64,000 nucleotides of DNA from an uncultured Clostridia bacterium (lineage in GTDB: Bacteria; Bacillota; Clostridia; Oscillospirales; Ruminococcaceae), in contig CALCUE010000016.1 of the NCBI GenBank assembly GCA_937906945.1, forward strand, positions 31,901 to 95,900, written 5' to 3'. Below are positions 9,235 to 17,102 of this stretch, in pieces (within the stretch, counting starts at the first letter, position 1; each line of letters opens with the position of its first letter). The notes beneath the pieces were generated by a model, which searched no databases, was not told the DNA's origin, and saw only the letters and a program-made list of their open reading frames with translations. Both the position numbers and the translations under genes were made by a program.

Positions 9235-11820
9235 ATGCCCATACTTTTTTTGAACGGAAAAGCTATCGAAGCGCCGGAGGGCGTGACCCTTCTTCGCTTT
9301 CTCCGTGACACTCTTCACATCACCTCCGCCAAGGACGGCTGCAGCGAAGGAGCGTGCGGTGCCTGCACCGTTCTGATCGAAGGAGAACCCCGCCGTGCCT
9401 GTATTCCCATCACGGACAGGCTGAAAGGGTGCCGTATCCTCACGGTCGAAGGACTTTCCGCTTACGAAAAAGAGCTTTATACCTACGCTTTCGGTGAAGC
9501 GGGCGCCGTACAGTGCGGCTTCTGTATTCCCGGCATGGTCCTTTGCGCCAAATCCCTTTTGGATAAAAATCCCGATCCCACCGAGGAAGAGATTCGCTAC
9601 GCCATCCGCAACAACTACTGCCGCTGCACCGGCTACGTCAAGATCGTCGCCGCCATTCAACTGGCCGCCAAACTGAAGCGGGAGGGCGGTCCCATTCCGA
9701 CTCCGACCCATACGGACTGGAAGATCGGTTCCAGCGTCCACCGTCTCGACGTCGCGGAAAAAGTGCAGGGCTACGGAAAATATCCCGACGACTGGTACAT
9801 CGACGGCATGACCTACGGCGGCGCAGTCCGCTCTCGCTATCCCCGTGCCCGTGTTCTTTCCATTGACGCTTCCGAGGCGAAAGCCCTGGATGGCGTGTTG
9901 GCCGTTTTGACCGCTGATGACATTCCCGAAGGCGGAAAAAACAAAGTCGGTCATATCAAAAAGGATCAATATACGCTGATCCCAGTGGGTGGGATCACCC
10001 ACTATCTCGGTGACGCCATCGCCCTTGTGGTGGCGAAAGACGCGGAAACGCTGGAAAAAGCCAAAGAATTGGTGAAAGTGGACTATGAAGTCCTGGAAAC
10101 GGTCCATAACCCCACCGAAGCCGCCCGGGAAGGCGCGCCCCTTGTTTATGAAGAGGAGGAAAGCAACGTTCAGGCTTATCGCCACGTTTCCCGCGGCGAT
10201 GCCGCCGGCGCTATCGCCCGTTCCCCGTACGTTGTCACCCGCCATTTTGAAACGCCTTGGACCGAACACGCTTTTCTGGAACCGGAATGTGCCGTCGCCT
10301 ATAAGGATAAAGACGGCGACGTGATGATCCTTACCACCGACCAGTCGGCCCACACCACGCTTCGGGAATGCTGTGAGCTTCTCGGCACCAAAAAAGTAAA
10401 AATTCAAAACCAGCTCGTTGGCGGCGGTTTCGGTGGAAAAGAGGATATGTCCGTTCAGCACCACGCGGCGCTGATCACCTATGTCACCGGGCTTCCGGTC
10501 AAGGTCAAAATGTCCCGGGCGGAATCCATCCTCTGCCATCCGAAGCGCCATCCGTTCTGGATGGACGTCACCGCCGGTTGCGACGATAACGGGATCATCC
10601 AGGGCGTCAAAGTCAAAGTTCTCGGTGACACCGGCGCGTTCGCCTCTCTTGGCGGACCGGTTCTGGAACGGGCCTGCACCCATTCCTCCGGACCTTACGC
10701 TTACGAAAATTTTGAGGTGGAAGGCACCACCTATTATACCAACAACCCGCCGGCAGGCGCTTTTCGTGGCTTCGGCGTCACGCAAACCTGCTTTGCCATT
10801 GAATCCGTGCTCAACGAGCTGGCCGAAAAAATCGGTATTTCTCCCTGGGAAATCCGTTTCCGCAACGCCATCCGTCCCGGCGGCACCCTTCCCAACGGAC
10901 AGATCATCGGTCCGGAAACCGGCCTTGTGGAAACGCTGGAAGCCATCAAACCTTATTATGATGAAGCCATTCAAAACGGCAAGCCGGTCGGCCTTGCCTG
11001 CGCCATGAAAAACGCCGGTGTAGGCGTCGGTCTTCCCGACTGGGGACGCTGCAAACTGATCGTGGAAGCGGATGAAAAGCTTCACATCTATGCCGGAGCC
11101 AGCTGTATCGGGCAGGGAGTCGGTACCGTGCTCGTTCAAATGGTCGTTACGAGCACCGTGCTCAAACGGGAACAAATCGTCTATGAGCGTTCCAATACCT
11201 GGATCGCTCCGGATTCCGGCGACACCTCCGGTTCCCGTCAGACTCTCATTACCGGCGAAGCCTGCCGTCGTGCCTGCGAAGAGTTCAACAAGGCTTTCCG
11301 CGGCGATATGAAGGAACTCATTGGCCGGGAATTCTATGGGGAATATCTGGCCAAAACCGATAAACTGGGCTCCGACGTCCCGAACCCCGTTTCCCACGTT
11401 GCCTATGGCTACGCCACCCAGCTTTGTATTCTTGATAAAGAAACCGGAAAAATCGAAAAGATGGTAGCCGCCCACGATGTCGGCAAAGCCGTCAACCCCA
11501 TTTCCTGTGAAGGACAGATCGAAGGCGGCGTTGTGATGAGCATGGGATTTGCCCTGCGGGAACGCTATCCCATTGATGATAACTGCAAGCCGACGGCGAA
11601 ATTCGGAACGCTGGGCCTTTTCCGTGCTCACGAGCTTCCGGAAATCAAAGCCATCGTCATTGATAAACCCGGTCTGGAACTGGCCGGCGGCGCCATCGGT
11701 ATCGGTGAGATCACGTCCATTCCCACCGCTCCGGCCATTGCCGAAGCCTACTATCAGCGTGACGGCATTCGCCGTACAAAGCTTCCCCTTTCCGGCACTC
11801 CTTATGAAAGGAAGGATTAA
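9235..11820 (+). CDS. Fused [2Fe-2S]/molybdopterin hydroxylase (xanthine dehydrogenase / aldehyde oxidoreductase family)
   Basis: An 861-residue fusion. The plant-type [2Fe-2S] site uses Cys36, 41, 44 and 56; the second helical [2Fe-2S] site uses Cys94, 97, 129 and 131. The molybdopterin domains follow from about 155, with GGGFGGKED, the AGAFRGFG loop and the catalytic glutamate at 825 in GIGE. There is no FAD domain, as in Desulfovibrio Mop. The arrangement and length match the fused family described as selenium-dependent molybdenum hydroxylase 1 (TIGR03311), which needs a cyanolysable sulfur or selenium ligand. The substrate may be a purine or aldehyde. The ferredoxin gene starts 2 bp after its stop, so electrons may pass to it. 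No Mo-cofactor maturation genes are in view. Confidence 0.88.
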   Translation: MPILFLNGKAIEAPEGVTLLRFLRDTLHITSAKDGCSEGACGACTVLIEGEPRRACIPITDRLKGCRILTVEGLSAYEKELYTYAFGEAGAVQCGFCIPGMVLCAKSLLDKNPDPTEEEIRYAIRNNYCRCTGYVKIVAAIQLAAKLKREGGPIPTPTHTDWKIGSSVHRLDVAEKVQGYGKYPDDWYIDGMTYGGAVRSRYPRARVLSIDASEAKALDGVLAVLTADDIPEGGKNKVGHIKKDQYTLIPVGGITHYLGDAIALVVAKDAETLEKAKELVKVDYEVLETVHNPTEAAREGAPLVYEEEESNVQAYRHVSRGDAAGAIARSPYVVTRHFETPWTEHAFLEPECAVAYKDKDGDVMILTTDQSAHTTLRECCELLGTKKVKIQNQLVGGGFGGKEDMSVQHHAALITYVTGLPVKVKMSRAESILCHPKRHPFWMDVTAGCDDNGIIQGVKVKVLGDTGAFASLGGPVLERACTHSSGPYAYENFEVEGTTYYTNNPPAGAFRGFGVTQTCFAIESVLNELAEKIGISPWEIRFRNAIRPGGTLPNGQIIGPETGLVETLEAIKPYYDEAIQNGKPVGLACAMKNAGVGVGLPDWGRCKLIVEADEKLHIYAGASCIGQGVGTVLVQMVVTSTVLKREQIVYERSNTWIAPDSGDTSGSRQTLITGEACRRACEEFNKAFRGDMKELIGREFYGEYLAKTDKLGSDVPNPVSHVAYGYATQLCILDKETGKIEKMVAAHDVGKAVNPISCEGQIEGGVVMSMGFALRERYPIDDNCKPTAKFGTLGLFRAHELPEIKAIVIDKPGLELAGGAIGIGEITSIPTAPAIAEAYYQRDGIRRTKLPLSGTPYERKD

Positions 11821-11822
11821 CG

Positions 11823-12299
11823 ATGGAAAAAGGCTCTTTTCCTCCTCTTTCGGCTTTTGTCGCCTGTAACGGCGATTGCCGGGTCTCCCGTTGCCCCTAC
11901 GGCTGCATTTCCTGCGAACTTTGCATTGATGCCTGCCCCCACGACGCGATTTTTATCAACCAAAATCTGGTGGCCGAAGTTAATGAGAAAAAATGCGTCG
12001 GCTGCGGCACCTGTATCCCCGAATGTCCGCAAAATCTGCTTTCTTTACATAATCTGGCCAACCCCATTCTGGTAAAGTGCTCCAATCGCTCCCCGCGGGA
12101 TGAAGCGGAAAAACAATGTCCCACCTCCTGCGTCGGCTGTGGGCTTTGTGAGGAAAACTGTCCCGCCGGCGCCATCACCGTTTTTGAAAACGGCGCGCAT
12201 ATCAACGAAGAGCTTTGTCTTTCCTGTGGAAAATGCGCCATCAACTGTCCCCGCCACGCCATTTTCGATCGTCAGAATCTTTTCACATCGGCCCGATAA
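11823..12299 (+). CDS. RnfB-like polyferredoxin (multiple 4Fe-4S clusters)
   Basis: A 158-residue cysteine-rich protein. It opens with C-x3-C-x4-C-x3-C, then shows C-x2-C-x2-C-x3-CP type sites near residues 33-45, 58-72, 101-115 and 132-145, enough for about four [4Fe-4S] clusters. Spacing and the separating segments (CGTCIPECPQNLL, ILVKC, CVGCGLCEENCP) resemble the C-terminal ferredoxin domain of RnfB, but the N-terminal membrane anchor of RnfB is missing, so it should be soluble. It is co-transcribed with the molybdenum hydroxylase (2 bp gap) and is its probable electron acceptor. A shared terminator follows. Confidence 0.85.
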   Translation: MEKGSFPPLSAFVACNGDCRVSRCPYGCISCELCIDACPHDAIFINQNLVAEVNEKKCVGCGTCIPECPQNLLSLHNLANPILVKCSNRSPRDEAEKQCPTSCVGCGLCEENCPAGAITVFENGAHINEELCLSCGKCAINCPRHAIFDRQNLFTSAR

Positions 12300-12338
12300 A
12301 AAAAGCGTTTTCCCCAACATTGGGAAAAACGCTTTTTT
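12298..12338. terminator. Bidirectional terminator between converging redox genes
   Basis: A long stem (AAAAAGCGTTTT-CCC / GGG-AAAAACGCTTTTT) flanked by A-rich and T-rich tracts lies between the ferredoxin stop and the stop of the converging flavoprotein gene. It can serve both strands. Confidence 0.85.
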
Positions 12339-14361
12339 ATTTTATAATTTTCAGCGCTCCTGTGGGACAGCGGTCCACACAAAGGCGGCAGCTCCGACAA
12401 TCTTCAGCCGCCTTTTCGTCGGTCGCTATCGGTCGAATCATCGTAGTAAGACCCTGTTTTTCCATAACTAACCGGTTTTTCCCGGCTTCCTTTTGGCAAA
12501 CACGAACGCAAAGTCCGCAGAGAATACATTTTTTTCGATCCCGCTCCAACGAAAGAATGGCTAAAGTCTTATCGTCAGCGTCATTTTTTTGTTGTATTCG
12601 CTCCGGTGATACTGGGAACCGGTTGGCATATTGGATCAACCGGCAGGTATCGTAGTCCGGACAGCCGCACGACAGACAGCGCCCGGCTTCTTTCCGCGCT
12701 TCCTCCTCGGAAAAGCCCCGGATCACCTCGTCAAAATTGTCCCGGCGGGTTTCCGGCTTCTGAACGGGCATCACGGCCCGTTCCTCCTGCCCTCTTTGGG
12801 CGGAATTTTCCGCTACTGTCCTTTCTCGTTGAGAATAGAACAGCTTTTCATCCGTCATCGGCGCTCCCGAAAGCCAGGCGTCCACCGCCTTTGCCGCCCG
12901 GTTCGCTTCCGCGATCGCTTCGACCGCGATGGAAGCACCCCGGTTGGTCGCGTCGCCGATGGCGAACACTCCGTCCAGATTGGTCGCTCCCGTTCTTTCA
13001 TCCGCGGCCAGATTTCCATTTTCCGTCTTGGTCAACGGCCAGAATCCCTCGGACTCACACCGCTGTCCAATGGCGGAAAGGACCGTATCCGCCGGAAGGA
13101 TCTCCGTTTTTCCTTCCACCGGGATCGGGTGTCGCCTTCCACCGGCATCCGGTTCTCCCAACTGCATGATCTGCAGACGGATCCCCCGTACTTTTCCGTT
13201 TTCTCCGAGAATTTCCGCCGGAGACGTCAAAAAGCGAAAATGGACTCCCTCTTCCATCGCCTCGGTGATCTCCCGATCATCCGCCAACGCTTCCGCTCGG
13301 GTCCTCCGATAGACCACCGTGACATTTTCCGCACCGCAACGCACCGCCGTCCGGCAGGCATCCATCGCGGTATTGCCGCCACCGATGACCACAACGTTTT
13401 TTCCTAAATTGGGGCGTTCCCCCTCGTTGACCGTGCGCAAAAAGCCAATCCCGCTCAGAACACCGGAAAGTTCCTCGCCGGGACAGCCGATCCGGCTCTC
13501 TTTCCAGGCGCCGATGGCGACCAGAACGGCGTTTGCGCCATCTTTTATCTCTTCAAAGGAACGGTCTTTTCCGACCCGGACGTTATTTTCAAAAACGACG
13601 CCGGTCTTTTCGATCCGCTCGATCTCCTTTTTCAGTACCGCTTTGGGAAGGCGATATTCCGGGATCCCATAGCGAAGCATACCACCCATTTCCGGCATCG
13701 CGTCATAAACTGTCACCTCATGACCGGCAAGGTTCAGATAATACGCCGCCGAAAGTCCCGCCGGTCCACCGCCGATCACGGCAACTTTTTTTCCGGTGTA
13801 AGGCGCTTTCGACGCCTCATAGGGATTTTCCGAAGCGAGATCCCGATCCGCCGCGAAGGCTTTCAGGTAGGCGATGGAAAGCGCTCCTCCCGCCCGGTTC
13901 CGGCGGCAGTCTGTTTCACAGGGATGAGGACAGACCCGCCCGATCGATGCCGGAAGCGGAATGGTCTCTTTTATAATGCGCACCGCTTCCCGATCATTTC
14001 CCAGGGCTATCTGCCGAAGGTAGCCCGGAACATCGGTATGGGCCGGACAACGAAGAAAACACGGTTCTTTACAATCCCGCTCATGAGCGCCAAGCAGCTG
14101 TTCCAGCGCTTCCGTTTGTGCTTTCTGAACACGAAGCGTCGTTGTCCGCACGACCATCCCATCCTGAATTTTCGTCGTACAGGCCGGAAGAAGCCGGGGA
14201 TCGCCCTTGACCTCCACGACACAAAGACCGCAGGAAGACGCGGAATTATCTTCGCAGAGATGGGGGATCTCCATACCGTTAGCGGTGGCGGTCGCCAAAA
14301 TGGAATCGCCGGTTTTTCCGGTGATTTCCCGTCCATCCAAAAGAATGGTCATATCGCCCAT
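12337..14361 (-). CDS. NuoG/GltD-like FAD oxidoreductase with [2Fe-2S] and 4Fe-4S domains
   Basis: A 674-residue multidomain flavoprotein. An N-terminal plant-type ferredoxin domain (to about 75; HLCEDN, CGLC, ACTT) is followed by a His/Cys segment (DCKEPCFLRCP), the GltD-type Cys domain (VCPHPCETDCRR) and a two-nucleotide pyridine-nucleotide oxidoreductase (VIGGGPAGLSAA for FAD, VIGGGNTAMD for NAD(P)H). A Cys-rich linker (CLSCGCPDYDTC) and two C-terminal [4Fe-4S] motifs (CILCGLCVRVC, CRSCRLCVDRCP) end it. It should move electrons between NAD(P)H and ferredoxin-type carriers. It converges on the hydroxylase pair, which lacks its own FAD module, so a working link is likely but unproven. The first ATG is chosen because GGAGG stands 7 bp before it. 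Confidence 0.85.
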   Translation of the reverse strand: MGDMTILLDGREITGKTGDSILATATANGMEIPHLCEDNSASSCGLCVVEVKGDPRLLPACTTKIQDGMVVRTTTLRVQKAQTEALEQLLGAHERDCKEPCFLRCPAHTDVPGYLRQIALGNDREAVRIIKETIPLPASIGRVCPHPCETDCRRNRAGGALSIAYLKAFAADRDLASENPYEASKAPYTGKKVAVIGGGPAGLSAAYYLNLAGHEVTVYDAMPEMGGMLRYGIPEYRLPKAVLKKEIERIEKTGVVFENNVRVGKDRSFEEIKDGANAVLVAIGAWKESRIGCPGEELSGVLSGIGFLRTVNEGERPNLGKNVVVIGGGNTAMDACRTAVRCGAENVTVVYRRTRAEALADDREITEAMEEGVHFRFLTSPAEILGENGKVRGIRLQIMQLGEPDAGGRRHPIPVEGKTEILPADTVLSAIGQRCESEGFWPLTKTENGNLAADERTGATNLDGVFAIGDATNRGASIAVEAIAEANRAAKAVDAWLSGAPMTDEKLFYSQRERTVAENSAQRGQEERAVMPVQKPETRRDNFDEVIRGFSEEEARKEAGRCLSCGCPDYDTCRLIQYANRFPVSPERIQQKNDADDKTLAILSLERDRKKCILCGLCVRVCQKEAGKNRLVMEKQGLTTMIRPIATDEKAAEDCRSCRLCVDRCPTGALKIIK

Positions 14362-14401
14362 CGTATCGCCTCCGTTCTCCCTCCGGTTATTTTATTTTAT
14401 A

Positions 14402-14430
14402 ATTATACGTTATTTCGTATTATTATTCAA
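14402..14430 (-). promoter_or_regulatory. Promoter of the flavoprotein gene
   Basis: Minus strand TTGAAT (14430-14425), 17 bp, TATAAT (14407-14402), 41 bp before the ATG at 14361. Confidence 0.65.
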
Positions 14431-14436
14431 TACGCT

Positions 14437-14928
14437 TTATGAAAAATCCCTCTGAAAATATTTGGATTCGACCCCGTCCTCCACGAAAGTCTCCTTCTCC
14501 TGAAATCCGTTTTTTCGCAAAACATGGATGGAGGCGAAATTATCCGAAAACGTAAACGCGCCCAGTGTTTTTAAGCCGCATTTTTCTTTAATTTCCGCCA
14601 TAAAAAGCCGAACCGCTTCGGTAGCCACGCCTTTTCCCCAAAGCGTTTTCTCAAAAATACAGTAGGAGAGCATGGCGTTCGGTTCTTCGTCACCGATGCA
14701 ATAGGCCCAGACGTCGCCGACATAAGCGCCGTTTGCGTAAACGGACTTGCCATAGCTAGTCGAATCAGGGCGCAGCGATTTCTCAAAATCCGCGATAGCC
14801 TCTTCCACGGTTTTCGCCTTCTGCGGAAGATATTTCTTTATTTCAGAATCCTGGACCCGTTCAAAATAGACGCTGACGTTTTCTCTCGTCCTCGGTTTCA
14901 GCTCAATCCGAATGGAATTTTCTTTCAT
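14437..14928 (-). CDS. GNAT-family N-acetyltransferase (RimJ/RimL-like)
   Basis: A 163-residue single-domain acetyltransferase. The beta4/acetyl-CoA region reads LWGKGVATEAVRLF and the C-terminal NFASIHVLRKNGFQEK stretch is the usual acceptor-side signature of RimJ/RimL-type GNATs. The ATG at 14928 is preferred over an upstream TTG because GAAGG is 9 bp before it. It follows the membrane protein gene on the same strand with a 42-bp gap, so the two may share a transcript. The target amine is unknown. Confidence 0.82.
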   Translation of the reverse strand: MKENSIRIELKPRTRENVSVYFERVQDSEIKKYLPQKAKTVEEAIADFEKSLRPDSTSYGKSVYANGAYVGDVWAYCIGDEEPNAMLSYCIFEKTLWGKGVATEAVRLFMAEIKEKCGLKTLGAFTFSDNFASIHVLRKNGFQEKETFVEDGVESKYFQRDFS

Positions 14929-14970
14929 AAACAAAGACCTTCCTCTCCCTCGTTTTTCAACCGATCTGTT

Positions 14971-16047
14971 TTATTCATCCGGTATCTTCTCCACCAAAGT
15001 ACCTTCCGCCTCCAAAAGTTCCAACGCGTTCGGAGTAAGCGGTATCATACAGATTTCGATATTCCCGGAACCGTAAAAGCCATAAAATCCTATGTTTCCG
15101 CTTTGAAGCAGTCGGCTGAGCGGCGGACGTTCCGGGTCCCCGTAAAGATGATGATCTCCGAAAAAGTTTTCGTACGCCAGTGAATAGAGATCATCAAAAA
15201 CGTCCCCGATCCTGTCTTCCGTAAGCGTCGGGCAAGCCATTTGCAAAAGGCAGGACACGATCTCTTTATATTTCTTCGCCATGCTTTCCCGATACCCATG
15301 GTCATCAAAGGTAACGCGGACTTCATAAATTTCTTCCCGCTCCGACAAATAGAATGTCATGGTCGGCATGGTCAAAATGGCCCGATCCTCCGAAAAGTTG
15401 GAGCGAGTCGCCTCATAGCCAAAGCGCGGTGAAAACCGGGAATCCCTATACCATCCCTCCGAAGTCGTCGCCGTCAGATAAGCTTTCCCATGGGAACGTC
15501 CGTAGGCGCCGTTATAAGCGGCGATGAAATCCTCCATCGAAACCGAAAAGACGTTTTCGTCTTTTTCGTTGACCAAGGCCAGAGACGATAAGTCGATTTC
15601 CGCTGTTTCCGAAAAAACGTTCTCCGTCGGCTCCTCTTCCGAAAAATCCGGCTTCTCTTCCTTCAGCGTTTCCGCTTTCACCGTTCCGTCAAAAGAAACC
15701 GTATAGCAAACGTCTTTCTGTTCCTCACCGAGCACCAAAGCCTCGACCGCATCATCCTTCCAGGTAACTTTCCAGTTTTCCGGAAAAAGCCTTTTGCCGT
15801 CGTTGGCGATATCGAACGGAATTTTGCTGACGGTCCGGTCGCCTTTTTTCAAAACGAGCCTTGCGTGAGAAGCTCCGAAAGGCCAGTCCGGTTCTCCCAC
15901 TTCCTGAAAAAAGAGCGTATAGGCACCGTCCGGAGAGGTTTTTTCGTCGATCCCGGTTATCTTATATTTTGTAATATATAGAAAACCGCCGCACAAAAGA
16001 ACAAGGATCGTCACCACGGAAAGCAGCACAATCATCCATTTTTTCAT
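14971..16047 (-). CDS. Membrane-anchored protein of unknown function
   Basis: 358 residues with an N-terminal membrane anchor (about 5-27) and an extracytoplasmic remainder. The first part of the outer domain (TSPDGAYTLFFQEVGEPDWP, ARLVLKKGD, WKVTWKDD) belongs to a type often seen as small clostridial membrane proteins of unknown role; the acidic segment near 135-150 is a linker, and the last 190 residues are a second, unrecognised domain. No catalytic motif was found. The ATG is preceded by GAGGG. Its own promoter lies at 16131-16159, and a GNAT gene follows. Confidence 0.65.
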   Translation of the reverse strand: MKKWMIVLLSVVTILVLLCGGFLYITKYKITGIDEKTSPDGAYTLFFQEVGEPDWPFGASHARLVLKKGDRTVSKIPFDIANDGKRLFPENWKVTWKDDAVEALVLGEEQKDVCYTVSFDGTVKAETLKEEKPDFSEEEPTENVFSETAEIDLSSLALVNEKDENVFSVSMEDFIAAYNGAYGRSHGKAYLTATTSEGWYRDSRFSPRFGYEATRSNFSEDRAILTMPTMTFYLSEREEIYEVRVTFDDHGYRESMAKKYKEIVSCLLQMACPTLTEDRIGDVFDDLYSLAYENFFGDHHLYGDPERPPLSRLLQSGNIGFYGFYGSGNIEICMIPLTPNALELLEAEGTLVEKIPDE

Positions 16048-16130
16048 CTATTTTCCCTCGTTTTTGTCTTTTTGTGTTTTTCAATCGGGCCGCTTCCCAG
16101 CAAAATACAGCCTCGTTTTTTATGAATCAA

Positions 16131-16159
16131 ATTATAGCGAAAAAACAGCATTTTGTAAA
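16131..16159 (-). promoter_or_regulatory. Promoter of the membrane protein / GNAT pair
   Basis: Minus strand TTTACA (16159-16154), 17 bp, TATAAT (16136-16131), about 85 bp before the ATG at 16047. Confidence 0.65.
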
Positions 16160-16168
16160 GAATAACAC

Positions 16169-16206
16169 AAAAACGCCTTTTGCCTTAGCAGGCAAAAGAC
16201 GTTTTT
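16169..16206 (-). terminator. Intrinsic terminator downstream of the Xre gene (copy 1 of a duplicated hairpin)
   Basis: A 16-bp stem with one mismatch that becomes a G-U pair in the minus-strand RNA, followed by T5. Its sequence is nearly the same as the hairpin at 16950-16985. Confidence 0.75.
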
Positions 16207-16298
16207 TTGTGAAAGAGTAATATAAGAAACCGTAAAAGCCACATCTGCTTATTTAGCTCGACAGACCGAGGCTTTGTCTATATTTTTATTCCAACAAA

Positions 16299-16754
16299 TT
16301 ACTGTTCTGAATCTTTCGAAACATCTTTGCTCTTTTCATTTGTACCCAAATATGTAATCGCGCCAGCCGTTCCGATCCCTAAAAACACCCATGGAGCCGC
16401 CGCATTGGCAAAATCTTCAGGCGCTCCACCAATCACCCGGCATATCGTAAATAAAACACCGAAAAACACAGCGATTACCGCTACTGTGATAACTATTCTT
16501 GTCTTTACCTGCAAATCCTTCGCGTCTTTTTTCACTTTTTCTGTCATTTTGGAATCTCCTTTTACCAATTCATCTAACGAAATATTGTAAAGGTCGCTCA
16601 ACGAAATTAAACTTGCGATATCCGGCAATGTTTTACCATTTTCCCAACTTGAAATGGTAACTCTTGATACAAGAACTCTTTCCGCCACTTCTTCCTGCGT
16701 CATTCCCGTGTTTTTTCTTGCCTCTTTCAATCTTTCACAAATTTGCATTTCCAC
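16299..16754 (-). CDS. Xre-family HTH regulator with two membrane segments
   Basis: 151 residues. An N-terminal Cro/CI helix-turn-helix (residues about 5-60; TQEEVAERVLVSRVTISSWENG) is joined to a region with two hydrophobic segments (about 86-110 and 120-142). Membrane-attached Xre proteins of this form are frequent in Firmicutes accessory DNA. The ATG follows a GGGGG ribosome site. A near-perfect inverted repeat at 16810-16840 upstream is a candidate autoregulatory operator. The gene and its flanks are richer in A+T than the neighbours and are bracketed by two copies of one hairpin, which suggests insertion beside the tRNA gene. Confidence 0.85.
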   Translation of the reverse strand: MEMQICERLKEARKNTGMTQEEVAERVLVSRVTISSWENGKTLPDIASLISLSDLYNISLDELVKGDSKMTEKVKKDAKDLQVKTRIVITVAVIAVFFGVLFTICRVIGGAPEDFANAAAPWVFLGIGTAGAITYLGTNEKSKDVSKDSEQ

Positions 16755-16809
16755 GACCCCCTATACAGCTAAAGCATACTTCAAAATGATTTCATTTTCT
16801 ATAAAACCG

Positions 16810-16840
16810 TTTTTACAAATCTTTTAGAAGCTTGTAAAAA
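16810..16840. promoter_or_regulatory. Candidate operator: 9-bp inverted repeat upstream of the Xre gene
   Basis: TTTTTACAA (16810-16818) and TTGTAAAAA (16832-16840) form perfect 9-bp arms around a 13-bp centre, 56 bp before the Xre ATG. Dimer-type spacing suits an HTH regulator; the assignment is inference. Confidence 0.4.
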
Positions 16841-16949
16841 TGCTTTTACATTCCCTATTTATCCGTGTTTTTTCGTTCTGATAACTAATAGGAAACTTCT
16901 AATTTATGGATCTCACTACATTTTTTCTTTTTTGTCTATTACAAATGAA

Positions 16950-16985
16950 GAAACGTCTTTTGTCTTGACAGACAAAAGACGTTTC
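16950..16985 (-). terminator. Terminator-like hairpin downstream of tRNA-Gly (copy 2)
   Basis: A perfect 15-bp stem (GAAACGTCTTTTGTC / GACAAAAGACGTTTC) with a TTGACA loop, three bases past the tRNA 3' end. The T tract after it on the minus strand is weak. Confidence 0.65.
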
Positions 16986-16988
16986 TTG

Positions 16989-17062
16989 TGGAGCAGGATA
17001 CGGGAATCGAACCCGCGACTGTGGCTTGGGAAGCGACCGTTTTACCATTAAACTAATCCTGC
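16989..17062 (-). tRNA. tRNA-Gly (anticodon CCC)
   Basis: On the minus strand the cloverleaf has a perfect 7-bp acceptor stem (GCAGGAT / ATCCTGC), D arm GTTTAATGGTAAAAC, anticodon loop TTCCCAA, T arm with GTTCGATTC, and an encoded CCA. The discriminator is T as in most bacterial tRNA-Gly. The middle pair of the anticodon stem (GTCGC / GCCAC) is a C-C mismatch. Confidence 0.93.
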
Positions 17063-17102
17063 GATTTCTGTCTTTCTATTATGTCCCTTTTTCCGCAAAA
17101 TG

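Noticed and set aside
9100..11631. 843-codon open frame on the minus strand
   Set aside because: Antisense shadow of the molybdenum hydroxylase; it shows no domain and no ribosome site.
16169..16985. Repeated hairpins as a CRISPR array
   Set aside because: Only two copies, 780 bp apart, each with a palindrome and terminator features; no spacers and no cas genes.
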